Assembly (NCBI GenBank): GCA_947311845.1
Contig: CAMZMU010000123.1
Coordinates: 15,173,161 to 15,237,160 of the forward strand
Origin: Poa pratensis
Lineage: Eukaryota; Streptophyta; Magnoliopsida; Poales; Poaceae
Reading direction: 5' to 3'
Length of the DNA: 64,000 nucleotides
The notes under the pieces are model-generated. The model saw only the letters and a program-made list of their open reading frames with translations, made no database searches and was not told the origin of the DNA. Positions 12,381 through 22,447 of this stretch are shown piece by piece. The position numbers were made by a program, and so were the translations under genes. The stretch's first letter is position 1, and every line of letters begins with the position of its first letter.

Positions 12381-13643
12381 CGCGATGGTGGGTGCAAAAG
12401 CTTGGCTGGGCTATGGCGATGCGCTAGGAGGAAGAAGAAGCAGCGGCGGCGGAGAGCAAATGGCAAGTAAAAATATTATTTACTCCGCCGCACCCTTTTA
12501 ACCTCAACGCAAAAGAATCCGCACCGTTGATGCGAGGTCGTGGGCAAAGTAGCAAATCCAGCCATACACGTGGCAGCCGTGGAGAGCAACCGTAGCCGGC
12601 CACTCCGCCCACTACGCACGGGAATCTAGGAACCGTCATCATAGTCCTGGAGAAATCGTGCCTGAACGGTCAAATCAGTCCAAACGGCTGCATTGTGGGC
12701 CCACAGACGTGTCACGTCCCATCTATCACAGCATACGCATGCCACCGCGTGTCAGGCAGCGCAGTCGCCACAAACGTCATCCCTGACGTCATTGCAAGCG
12801 CCCTATTCAGAAAAGCATTCGAGTCCGCCCGACGCAGATTGATCAATCGACTGCCTTGCTTGGTTCGGGTGTGAACGAGCAATATTAAGGAAAATTTGGT
12901 CACTCGACCGTTCCTTCGACTAAGGCATATTACTCCCATCGGGAGCGTATCAAAAAAATTCTTCGACTAAAGCATATATGGGATAAAAAGATTTGAGATT
13001 ATCCTCCATTGCAAAGCAATAAAGCACAATCCGCGCACCCGATAGAATAATGACAGTGTATCAGTCGACAAAAAACTCGACTCGGTTCATATGCAAAGTT
13101 TAAATGCAAAACCATACTCGAAAATTTCCTGAGTTGCGTCCGCCCAAATGACCTCGGGTGCTGCATGCGTAGTGCAAAGGTAAGACCCGCCAAACTTTCG
13201 AGCTGGGCTAAGGACCGTTCCAGCAACGTTAATCCTTAAAACTTTCCGTGTCAGCAGACATGATGAAAAATCCCGACGGACGCGTTGGGTAAATTTCAAA
13301 GTTATACTGCAGACCGATTCAGTAAGACCTCCGCGGCCTAGTCGAGTCTGACCAGTTTGTTCCAGATTCGAGTTCGGGGACTCGAGTTTGATTGAAAGCT
13401 AGTAAGGTTTTACCCGAATGTGTAGTTAACCGGTCCCGATCCGTCGAGTGTACCGGGCCTACTAAGCTATTATCCCTTGATTATCATAAGCAAAAACCAA
13501 AGTTGATGAAATACTCGACATAGCCAACATGTGCTATTCATACAGGAATTCTAATTACAGCATACAAGTACGAAGCATATGACGTGAACTTACGAATGAG
13601 TCCATGCCCGATTCTTCGAGTCAGACAAGTACTCGGGAGCTAC
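12381..13643 (+). other. Non-coding spacer of the Tat element before its 3' LTR
   Basis: No convincing coding sequence. The stretch is rich in TCGA-containing words (TCGACT, ACTCGA) that also occur in the flanking Tat sequence, so I take it as internal non-coding sequence of the same element. It ends with ACTCGGGAGCTAC, close to the motif that precedes Tat LTRs. A related motif, CTCGGGGGCTGTG, lies near 9656. Confidence 0.5.
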
Positions 13644-14124
13644 TGCCAAGGATATACATCTCGGGTACCCTACCATGAGGATACCTGGTGCACGTGTCGA
13701 CTAAGGCCCAACTATCAAGAGCCTAACATGAAGCCCATGACGAAAGGCCCAACAAGATGGAGTACCCTCCAAGATTAGACATAGGCATAGTCGGTTTATA
13801 CTTTCCTTACATGTAAACAGGGTCGGTTACGGACTCCCGAGACCCAGCCTCTTATAAAGGTTGGGAAGGCAATACTCGAACCACCAAAGCCCTAGCGAGA
13901 TCGACATCTCGCCAGAGCCTCTCTGTAACCGCATAATCTCACATGATCAATACCAGACAAGCAGGAAGTAAGGTCTTTACCTCCACCCGAGGGGCCTGAA
14001 CCTGGGTAAATCTTTGGCTCTGCTTGTCAGCCGACGAAACGACCAGTACTACCACGTTCTCTCCCCATAATCTCAACCCTAGGTCCTTAACCATAGGATT
14101 TGATGAGTTAACCCCTCGTCACCA
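13644..14124 (+). repeat. Probable 3' LTR of the Tat element (about 480 bp)
   Basis: Proposed from TGCCAAGG after a GGGAGCTAC motif to CGTCACCA. Inside are a TATA-like CTTATAAAGG at about 13852 and a downstream GC/AG-mixed R/U5-like stretch. The partner LTR is outside the window, so neither border can be checked here; the 5' border is the less certain one. Confidence 0.55.
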
Positions 14125-14132
14125 ACTGTGAA

Positions 14133-15445
14133 GTGTGAAAAGGAAGTATCTACTACAACTTGGTGGTGCCAAGGAAATGCTTATTCACGTAACCTTAACA
14201 TGATGGAGATTGGTGACTATAATGCTGTTACGAGCATGGATTGGTTAGATAACGTAATCCCATGGTTGTGACTAGGTGGTCAAGAAATTTCATTTGAACA
14301 CAACAACGCAGTGGTCACTTTACAACAAATTCAGCCTGGATATTCATCTGAAGTATTACCAGTGTCTACAGACCGACCGTTGAAGTGGGAAAAAATGAAA
14401 TGACTTGTGGGAAATTACTATACTGCACCACCCTTTGACTAAAAATCCCGAAACTAATGCTAATTCCATTTAGTAAAGTCCTTGCTTACAAAATACAGTG
14501 AGGCACTCCCTCCGTTCCCAAATATAAGATGTTTTAGTTTTTGTCCACATTCACATGCACATAAGTGTATCTAGACATATTCCATGTATAGGTTCACTCA
14601 CTTTAGTATGCATTTAGACAACATGTGTAACACCTAAAATAAATTTATATTTAGGAACGGAGGGAGTACTTAAGAAGCCACAAAGTTCCACCTCATATAA
14701 TCTTTTGATCATGGCATTATTACCTTACACTGCTCCTCTGAATGCTAGCCTATACATACTCATCATTTCAGAAAGATGAAATTGAAAACAAAATGGCAGA
14801 AATGCTTGCAAATGGTACTATCACACCTAGCATGAGCCCTTTAACATTCATGTGCTTCTTGTCAAGAAAAAGAACAACTCTTAAACGTTTTGCGTGGATT
14901 ATATGAGACTAGACATGGTTACAACTGATTAGTTACCAGATGAGCTGAAAGACATTAAATATTTTCTCAAACTAGACCTAAGGAGTGGGTATCATTAGAT
15001 TAAAACGGTGCTTGAATATGAATGAAAAATGCCTTTAAAACTCACCATGGATGTTTTTCAATTCAGAGTTATGCCGTCAGGGTTAACAAATGCATCAACC
15101 ACATCCCAATGCTTGATGAACAACAATTGTGTACCACATCTCAGGAAAAAATGTTATTGTATTCATGGATGACATCTTGGTGTACAACACATCTATGGTG
15201 GCACACCACATCATTGGAAATAGTCTTAAAATTGCTCCAAGAAAACGTGCTCTTGCTAGTAGGAGGAACAAGTGCACTTGCACTTTTGCAAATCAACAAC
15301 TCGAATATTTAGGTCAAGTTATTTCTGACAAAGGTGTAGCAACTGACCTAACAAAGACTACAGTGGTGCTCAAATTGCCCATTCCAAATAAATGTCACTG
15401 GATTTAGATGGTTCTTAAGACTTACAAGATATTACAGCTAAAAGG
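14133..15445 (+). mobile_element. Old degenerate Ty3/gypsy relic (protease end to RT)
   Basis: No open frame survives, but gypsy pol can be followed across frames. A protease-end-like YNAVTSMDWL lies near 14218-14250 and an RT start near 14770-14830. Remnants of LRSGYHQIK occur near 14980-15003, FRVMPSGLTNAS near 15062-15098, and an RT active-site region near 15160-15190. RT continues to about 15410 (linker to RYY). Many stops and frameshifts, and a Stowaway MITE inserted at 14506, make it much older than its neighbours. It abuts the Tat LTR, so the Tat element may have inserted next to or into it. Confidence 0.7.
14506..14666. mobile_element. Stowaway MITE (Tc1/mariner type)
   Basis: 161-bp element with inverted ends CTCCCTCCGTTCC and GGAACGGAGGGAG, the Stowaway terminus common in Triticeae. 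A TA follows the right end; the left flank reads CA, a decayed TA duplication. It lies within the gypsy relic. Confidence 0.9.
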
Positions 15446-16557
15446 ACACGGATGTCGCCCATAGGGGGAGGGGTAAATCGACGATTTAAACTAATTACAT
15501 TTTTAAAAAAATAAATTCACAATAAATGTAGTGGTTAATTTATCAAACACAAAATCTAAATATGTTAGGATAACTATGTGCACCAACAACTTATGTTAGA
15601 AAAGATACACAACTATGTGATAGTAAGGTATATAACTTCAAGCATAAAGGGTATCACAAAGTAAATGCATAAATAGATAAGAGATAATCGAGACATTAGG
15701 AGACGAAGATACATTGGAAGTTCACTTTCCAAAAGAACCTAGTCTTCATTGGAGAGGTGCGACGGCATAGTGCTCCCCTAAAACCACAAAGGTCTCACCT
15801 AGAGGTGTGCTTGCACAATGCACACCAAGCCTCCTTGAGAGCATTTCCAGCGGGAGTAGCTAAATAATTGTCCAGCACCCCCAATTGTGTCCTCTTTGGG
15901 AGGTGCCGGACACATGTCTGGCACAATGGGGGGTGCAGCCTCCAGCGGCACCCCCTCAAACAACACCCTCCATCTTTTCGGTTGTTCACGCAAACACCTT
16001 GTGGACGTATGAGCTGCTGCCGGAAACGTGCGACAGCGTGGACACCGTGAGCCTCGGCAACGCGGGTCAACCTGGAACGTGAGGTGGAGCTGGCCGCGCT
16101 GACCACGAGCTCGAGCACCAGTGTCTCGCCCCGCGTCGACGGCGGACTACGGTGTGCGTTTCTGTCTTCCTAGCAAAAAAAATGGTTCCGTTTATGTCCG
16201 CACGGATTTATAAGACCCAATTGTATAAAAAAGTTTGACCCTTCTATAACAGAAAATAATTTATATGCCCAAATAGTATATCACCGGATCCATAGTCAAA
16301 AAGATAGTTTTCAGTGGGTATAATTTGTGTGGAATTTAGAGAATTAAAATAGGACACATTGATTCCGTGACAGTAGACATCTCAGCATGATTTAACACTC
16401 GAGTTACTTAAAAAAGCCATGATTTAGCGCTTCATGTTCGGTACCTTTACTAAACAACAAAAAAAGCTGCTTTCTTCCCAGATTCCTCTAATGAAAAGGC
16501 GGCGATGGATTTAAATTTTAAAGTAGACGCCGGAATGACGGATGAACACCACCTACA
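15446..16557. other. Intergenic, repeat-derived, no gene seen
   Basis: The AT-rich start contains GGATGTCGCCCATAGGGGGAGG, close to a motif found in many Triticeae repeats. GAGCATTTCCAGCGG near 15838 resembles one end of the PIF/Harbinger-type element at 21361, but I see no matching right end. Short frames at 15795-16118 look like chance. A CT-rich tract from about 16560 probably marks the start of the NHL gene 5' UTR. Confidence 0.45.
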
Positions 16558-16948
16558 TCACTCTCTCTGCACGTGAACCTCTCCTCTCTCTCTCGTCACC
16601 GTCGCATCTCTCTCCGGTCTCCCTCCCCTAAACCCCAGGCAAAAATTGCGTAGAGCGAAGCGCAGACAAGAAGGCGAGTGGAGTGGCGATAGCAGGCAGG
16701 CGAACAGCGCGCCTCTCTTGTCTCTTTCTCCTCCTCCGCCTCCTTTTAATCTCTGTCCTCCCGCAAGAAAAGCTCGGATTCTTGGTGGTTTCCCCCATTC
16801 CCCTCCTCGATCTGAGACCCTGCCTTGCTTTTGTCCTCCCCAAGTGTCCGCCTCTCGCTCCCACTGAACTTGAATCCCCCGCCGGTACAAACCCCCCGCT
16901 TCTTGGCTGTCGGCGGCTCAGGAACTGGGAGGGTCTGCTGTATAGCCA

Positions 16949-19900
16949 ATGGGCGCCAGTGGAGGCAGGGCGAGGGCCGTCTCGGCGCTGCTGGTGGCCG
17001 CGCTCCTCCTCGCCGCCTTCGCCCCTCCCGCCGACGCGTCGTCGTACCCACAAAGTGAGCCCCTGGTTCTTGCTCTCTCGCCTTCCGCGTTTCTTGATTT
17101 GTTTCGATCCTCCGTTTCTGACCAGTGTTTCTTTGTCGTCGCAGGGGTGGTGACCGGGTTCCTCACCAATGCGGCGTCGGCGGTGATGAAGCGGCTCTGG
17201 TCGCTCAAATCGACGACCAAGACAGGTGACTGCGGAAATCTCTCTTGTACTGTTGCGTGTTCGCCAGATTTCTTGATTCGGGTCTTCCTGAAACAATGTT
17301 GCTCTCTCTGGGTGGTGGGGAGCAGCGAGCGGAGCCAAGTCGATGGTGAAGTACGAGGGCGGGTACACAGTGGAGACGGTCTTCGACGGCAGCAAGCTGG
17401 GGATCGAGCCGTACGCCGTCGAGGTCACCCAGGGCGGCGAGCTGCTCGTCATGGACTCCATGAACAGCAACATCTACAGGATCGCGCTGCCGCTGTCCCG
17501 ATGTGAGCCCCTTTCTCTGTCTAGTCCTCCCTAGATTTGGCGTGTGCTAGTGTTACTGCCAACTGGGATTCTGCTAATCAGATGTCCGCGAACTGATTGG
17601 TGGGAGTTGGTGCTGAACTGCTGATGCTGTGGGTTCGTTGGAGCCATGAATTCTGGTCTGGCCTATCTCTTGATTGCGATGTGTTTGTTAGTTAGCAGTC
17701 TCTAATTGCGATGTGTTTGTTAGTTAGCAGTCTCTAATTGCGATGTTTTTCATCTATTCTTGTAATCTTGTTAGTTCCACTTGAAAAGAACTGGTTACAG
17801 AAGCAACATCAGTAACTTACCATCTAAAAGAACATTAGTAATTTACACCTTGTAAAAGTGGACAATTGGATCAAAAAATTGTTAAACGGTTTGATCCACT
17901 ATGCGTTATTTAAAAATCTCATGTTTGTAATCTTTCAAGTTGATGATATATTTTATATAGCATTGGCAAGGACAACTTGGCATGATGGTATCCTGACTTC
18001 GATATGATAATATTGTCCTATACCTTTACTCTGTTGCTCTGTGATCTACCTTTTCGATCTGTACATTTTCTGTAAGGTGATGATGACATGGCTATCCATG
18101 TTTAGCAACAGATGATTTTGATCTATACTGAACCTGGTTTCATCTTGTGGTACTGGGCTGAACAATGCAGATAGCAGACCGAAGCTTATTGCTGGTTCAC
18201 CAGATGGAATTCCTGGTCATATTGATGGGAGGCTGCGAGAGGCCAAGATGAACCATCCAAAGGGATTCACGGTGGACGGCAGGGGTAACATTTATGTGGC
18301 TGATGCTATGAACATGGCTGTAAGAAAGATCAGTGATACAGGTAAGCTAAAATGTCTCGTGGGGTATATGCACATGGTTTTGTCTGTTCCTTGAGCATCC
18401 TATGTTTGCCTTTTGGCATTTGTTGGGTTTCTGCAGCATGCATTAAGCACCTGGCACGTGCATAAAAAATTGCATTTGGAAGGATGAAAAGTGTAAACCA
18501 ATATCAAAGGTTATGTACCCAGCTTGTGTAAATCTGATTAGAGTGAGCTCTGGAAGTCATCGTGATGACCAAACTCTGATTTCTAAAAACTTCTTGAAAG
18601 CTTTTTGTATACACGCCACTTGATTTGCAGAAATGGAAGAGAAAAATGATTTTGCTTAATTGTTAGCACCACACAACTGTGAGCCAAGAAATGATAGAGT
18701 ACACCGCAAGTCACCAAGCTATTCTTGGAAGTTGATTGCTTTTATAACTTGATTAAGTTGCTACCTCGTCTATTTCATAACAACAAATGATCCCCTCATA
18801 ACACTTTTACTTGGCATTGTCGATACAATATTTTTTTCTTGCATTGTAACCGCGTGCCTAAATGAGCCCATTCATCTAATCTTATAATCCGTCATTTTAT
18901 ATAGGGTGGTGGTAGTTCAATACAGCTGAATTCTTGTACAATGCATACTTATATTACAGTCTTCAAATGAGTTCCATTGCAGTAAAATTCAACCCATCTT
19001 TATGCATACCTTTTGTTATCTGTCAGTATTTTTCTTGTACAAGTGCTTGACATATTGCGTTCTGGCATTTAGGAGTTACAACTATTGCTGGTGGGAAATC
19101 AAGCAGAGGAGGTCATGTTGATGGACCAAGTGATGATGCAAAATTTTCTACTGATTTTGAAGTCCGTTACATTGCCAGTAGCTGTTCCCTTTTGGTGATT
19201 GACCGAGGAAACCAAGCTATTCGGGAGATTCAGCTCAACTTTGATGACTGTGTGTACCAGTACGAAGCTGGTTTTCCTCTAGGTATAGTCATGCTGTTAT
19301 GTGCAATTGTTACATGACCTGAATACTATAACTACATTGTTAAATTTTTAACCTCTGTACAATGTAGCTAATTACATAAAGTTGTATCCTTACAGGTGTA
19401 GCACTGCTTCTTGCTGCTGCTTTCTTCGGCTACATGCTTGCATTGCTCCAACGCCGGGTTTTAGGGATGGTATCAACAGAAGATGTAAGTTCTTACTGTT
19501 CCTTTGTTTGCGAGTAAAAAACATCGTGTGCCATCCCTGCCAGCTTGGCTGAGTTAGCAAATAAGGGAAAGGCTACACTGGACCATGGGCCTGCTGTACC
19601 CCAGCAGGCCAGCACATGAATATGTTGCCATCAGTGTTTTGTCACTCCTGGTACTGATTTTCATCATTCATTGGCCCCAGCTTGCCTCCTTACTATGCCC
19701 ACAGCACATAGCCCACAGTTACCAGCTACATCATTGAAATTGATGGGTAAAATAACTTATTCTTGGGAAGTTCACAGTGCTAGTTACGATCCAGTTAAGA
19801 TAACTCGGAACGGAAGCTTGTACATACCTACAGTAGTGTAAGTTGCTTCTGATCATGTGAAGGTTGCATAAATGTCCCAGTTTGTGTATTCTGGAAGAAT

Positions 19901-20539
19901 CATTCAGTATGAAATATCTTGTAAACATAACACAATGAACAGCATAATTTTGTGGGTTTAATCTATCCTTCCCATGGCTAACTTTAAAATCATGTTTTTT
20001 GTCACTTGCATTCTTGTTGCAGTAACTGGGTTTTTTTTGACACGGGGTCTCGTTCTACTAGTAAATTCGTTCACAACATTGTTCTGAATGAAAATTTCAC
20101 CTTGCAGGAACTTCAGATTCCAGCAAAAGCCAGCATCGCGAGCATTCCTCCGTACCAGATTCAGAAGCCACTGAAGCCTTCCCTTCGACCCCCACTAATC
20201 CCAAACGAGGAAGAATCGGAGAAACAAGAAGTCGAAGAGGGTTTCTTCACCTCAATTGGCAAACTAATCGGAGGAGCAAAATCGTCTGTTGCAGAGATCA
20301 TCGGTGCAGCATTTTCCAGGAAGAAGCGCGCAAACATCCACAGTTACCAGCAGGGCAGAGCAAACCCCTGGCCAGTACAAGAGAGCTACGCCATCCCGCG
20401 CGACGAGACGCCTCCGGCGCTGGACTCAAGAACGCCGACCCCTCGCAAGAACTATGCCTTCATGTCGAAGGAGCCGGAGAAGATCCACCACATCCGGCAG
20501 GGCCGTGCTCAGTACAACGGCTGGAACGGAGAATCGCCT

Positions 20540-20571
<32 letters not shown>

Positions 20572-20770
20572 AGTGCACCACCAGCAGTACCTGCAACACA
20601 ACAGGCAGTACTCCATGGGGCCCCAGACATTCTACGAGCCGAGCTGTGAGGCGACGAACGAGATCGTCTTCGGGGCCGTGCAGGAGGGGGACAGCACCCG
20701 CCGCGCCAGCTACAGCGACACGGTCTATGAGCAGAACGGGCTGCGTTACCGCAGTGGTTACATGGGCTAA
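16949..20770 (+). CDS. NHL-repeat-containing single-pass membrane protein
   Basis: Seven coding exons: 16949-17054, 17145-17225, 17326-17502, 18171-18341, 19073-19282, 19396-19484 and 20108-20770, all with GT-AG introns. They sum to 1497 bases (498 residues). Residues 1-31 form a signal peptide. The central NHL propeller shows KLGIEPYAVEV, HPKGFTVDGRGNIYVADA, GGHVDGPSDDAKFS and SLLVIDRGN. One membrane helix follows at about 249-268 (ALLLAAAFFGYMLALLQ). The cytosolic tail carries a polyglutamine run (423-433) and conserved blocks PTPRKNYAFMSK and ATNEIVFGAVQE. Order and length match Arabidopsis NHL-domain proteins such as AT1G70280; NHL blades generally bind ligands, and the function of this family is not established. 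The start is chosen for the signal peptide. The gene looks intact. Confidence 0.93.
17673..17740. repeat. Two-copy 32-bp tandem repeat in NHL intron 3
   Basis: The unit starting TTGCGATGTGTTTG and ending CAGTCTCTAA occurs twice head to tail, followed by a partial third copy. It lies in an intron and has no coding effect. Confidence 0.85.
20540..20572 (+). repeat. CAG/CAA repeat encoding 11 glutamines in the NHL protein
   Basis: Eleven in-frame glutamine codons, mostly CAG broken by CAA, in the last exon, followed by a His/Gln-rich stretch. Related plant proteins also carry a Gln/His run here, so a variable spacer is expected at this position. Confidence 0.92.
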
Positions 20771-21357
20771 AAAACGAAGCTGACATCCAGTATAGGGTCA
20801 GCTGCTTCTTTTTGCCAGCTACATGATTAGATTTCTGTATTTTGCCCGCCTCTATTGTAGTACTACCTGTAAGGCTGTGACAAGAAGAGAGTGAATGAGA
20901 AATGTAGCAAGCACCCGTTCTCCGGGTTGAACCGTTGATGGAAATGCCGGGTTTTTGCTAGAAGAATGTCGTGATCTTGGACTAATATATATACTAAGAG
21001 ATAGATATGTATGTACTTGAATTGTGGCTTGATCTGAATTCGTTGCGCAGATGATTTGTCGTGCCGACCGACATCGTTGGAGGCACTGTGCTAGAACATG
21101 TGCCGTGAGGTGCTCATGGGTGGCATGGCAGACATGCAACGGTGATTTGCTCATGGGGTAGGGCTCGGTGGCCAGCCAGTCTGAGGGTAGAATGATTCGG
21201 TGAGATGGACGGCCGCGCTGCCCCGGCTCGTTTGGTTCGTGTCCTTCAGGCTTCAGCATGCGCCACTATAGCGCCAGGCAAGGGGACAAGGCGGTCCATA
21301 CCCGCACCCAGGCAACAGATTGACACACGCACATACGCCGTCCCCCTACATCCACAG
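20771..21357 (+). other. 3' UTR and downstream flank of the NHL gene
   Basis: No gene. T-rich sequence at 20800-20870 and a run of TATATATA near 20985 are compatible with transcript-end signals. The stretch ends with TTA (21358-21360), the left target duplication of the next transposon. Confidence 0.5.
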
Positions 21358-21360
21358 TTA

Positions 21361-22444
21361 GGGCATCTCCAGCCGTTGGACAAATCCAGGATGAAAAAAG
21401 GCCTCTTTTTGGACGGCCTGGGGAGGCGCCGGCGCAAAAGAGGATGTTGGGGTTGTGATTTTTCCAGTCGCATCCCCCCAAGACCCAAGATGATGAAGTA
21501 AAAAAAAAAACAGATGAAGAAGGAGGCCATCGGGATGGCGTTCTGTGCGCCGTCGAGGACTTCCCACCACCGCGACCAGAGCAGCACGGCGGCCTCGCCC
21601 ACGATCTCCACGACGGCGTCCAGGTCCATGTACCGGCGCGCGACGTCCTTGAGGATGGCCTTGGCGTTCTGCGCCATCTCCATGGCGTCGAGCCGGGCCA
21701 GGAGGTGGAGCAGGCGGCAGGAGGTGGCCGGCTGCCCGCCGGCGTCGAGGCGCGCAGTGCCGAGGCACGCGCCGCCGTAGAGGATGGAGACGGTCGACTC
21801 GCCGTAGCGCACGGGCACCACGTGAGCTCCGCCCCGGCCGCGCGAGCCGCCCCGGCCGCGAGCATGGCGGCGACACCGGCGACGCATGGAGGGCGGCGCG
21901 CATGGAGGCCGGCCTCCATCTCTCCGGCGAGCTCGAGGAGGGCGGCGCGCATGGAGGTCGGCACGCTCGTGTTCCACCTCGCGAGCTCCGGCGAGCTGCA
22001 TCTCGGCGGCCCCGGCGAGCTCCATCTCGCGGAGGAGCGGGGCGGCGCGAGGAGGGCGGAGGGGCGGCGAGCGGCTGCGGCGAGCTCGGGCTCGGGCGGT
22101 GGAGATGGCCGACGTGCCGGCCGTGGAGATGGCCCTGCCTTCTTCCGTGGTGGGTGGGGAAAAGTGGGGAGAAGAGAGAGAGAAAAAAAAGAAGGGATTG
22201 CACGTGGTGGGCCTGGGCAAAAAGAGGAGAGAGAGGGAGCAGAGAGGCTGACCTGTGGGACTGGCGCATGCAATCGCCCCCCAGGCCGAACCCAGCTGTT
22301 GGGTTTGGCCTGGGGGCGCCGGCGCTAATTCAGCGCAAAACGGCGCTATTTGAGGTCCTGGGGGGCACGACTGGGAGGTTTTTTGCACTTTTTGCTACTG
22401 CCGGCGCTAAAAGGGGCTCCTGGGGGGCATGGCTGGAGATGCCC
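21361..22444. mobile_element. PIF/Harbinger-type DNA transposon, non-autonomous, with captured sequence
   Basis: It begins GGGCATCTCCAGCC and ends with the exact reverse complement GGCTGGAGATGCCC. It is flanked by TTA on both sides (21358-21360 and 22445-22447). A 3-bp TTA/TWA duplication is the hallmark of PIF/Harbinger. Subterminal sequences share GCGCCGGCGC blocks on both ends. No transposase is present. The GC-rich interior from about 21530 holds a gene-like fragment on the minus strand. Confidence 0.85.
21535..21825 (-). pseudogene. Possible captured LEA-2/NHL (NDR1/HIN1-like) gene fragment inside the transposon
   Basis: The minus-strand frame reads RYGESTVSILYGGACLG, then a Pro/Cys spacer, ARLDAMEMAQNAKAIL and LDAVVEIVGEAAVLLWSR. 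This pattern resembles the LEA-2 domain of NDR1/HIN1-like membrane proteins (a Y-x4-S-x-LY-x-G start, a middle helix, then V-x-V-x-G-x-A). There is no N-terminal membrane segment or proper C-terminus; the frame runs into transposon end sequence on both sides. The family call is by eye and tentative. The fragment lies wholly inside the TTA-flanked element, so capture is the likely explanation. Confidence 0.42.
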
Positions 22445-22447
22445 TTA

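Larger units (their letters stand above)
6858..14124 (+). mobile_element. Ty3/gypsy Tat-lineage element, 5' half separated by nested chromovirus
   Basis: Plus-strand element whose pol reading frame is open from the first bases after the chromovirus LTR, showing that the chromovirus landed inside it. It carries RT, a first RNase H, a second RNase H of the archaeal type and integrase. Downstream are an antisense intron-containing gene and a short LTR (13644-14124). Dual RNase H plus an antisense extra ORF is the established signature of the Tat lineage (Grande/RIRE2-like elements of grasses). The 5' LTR and gag lie outside the window. Confidence 0.85.

Noticed and set aside
15022..15407. Two short plus-strand genes
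   Set aside because: Both are pieces of a decayed gypsy RT readable across frames.
15838..15960. Second PIF/Harbinger-type element starting GAGCATTTCCAGCGG
   Set aside because: No matching right terminus or TTA-type duplication could be found before the NHL gene.
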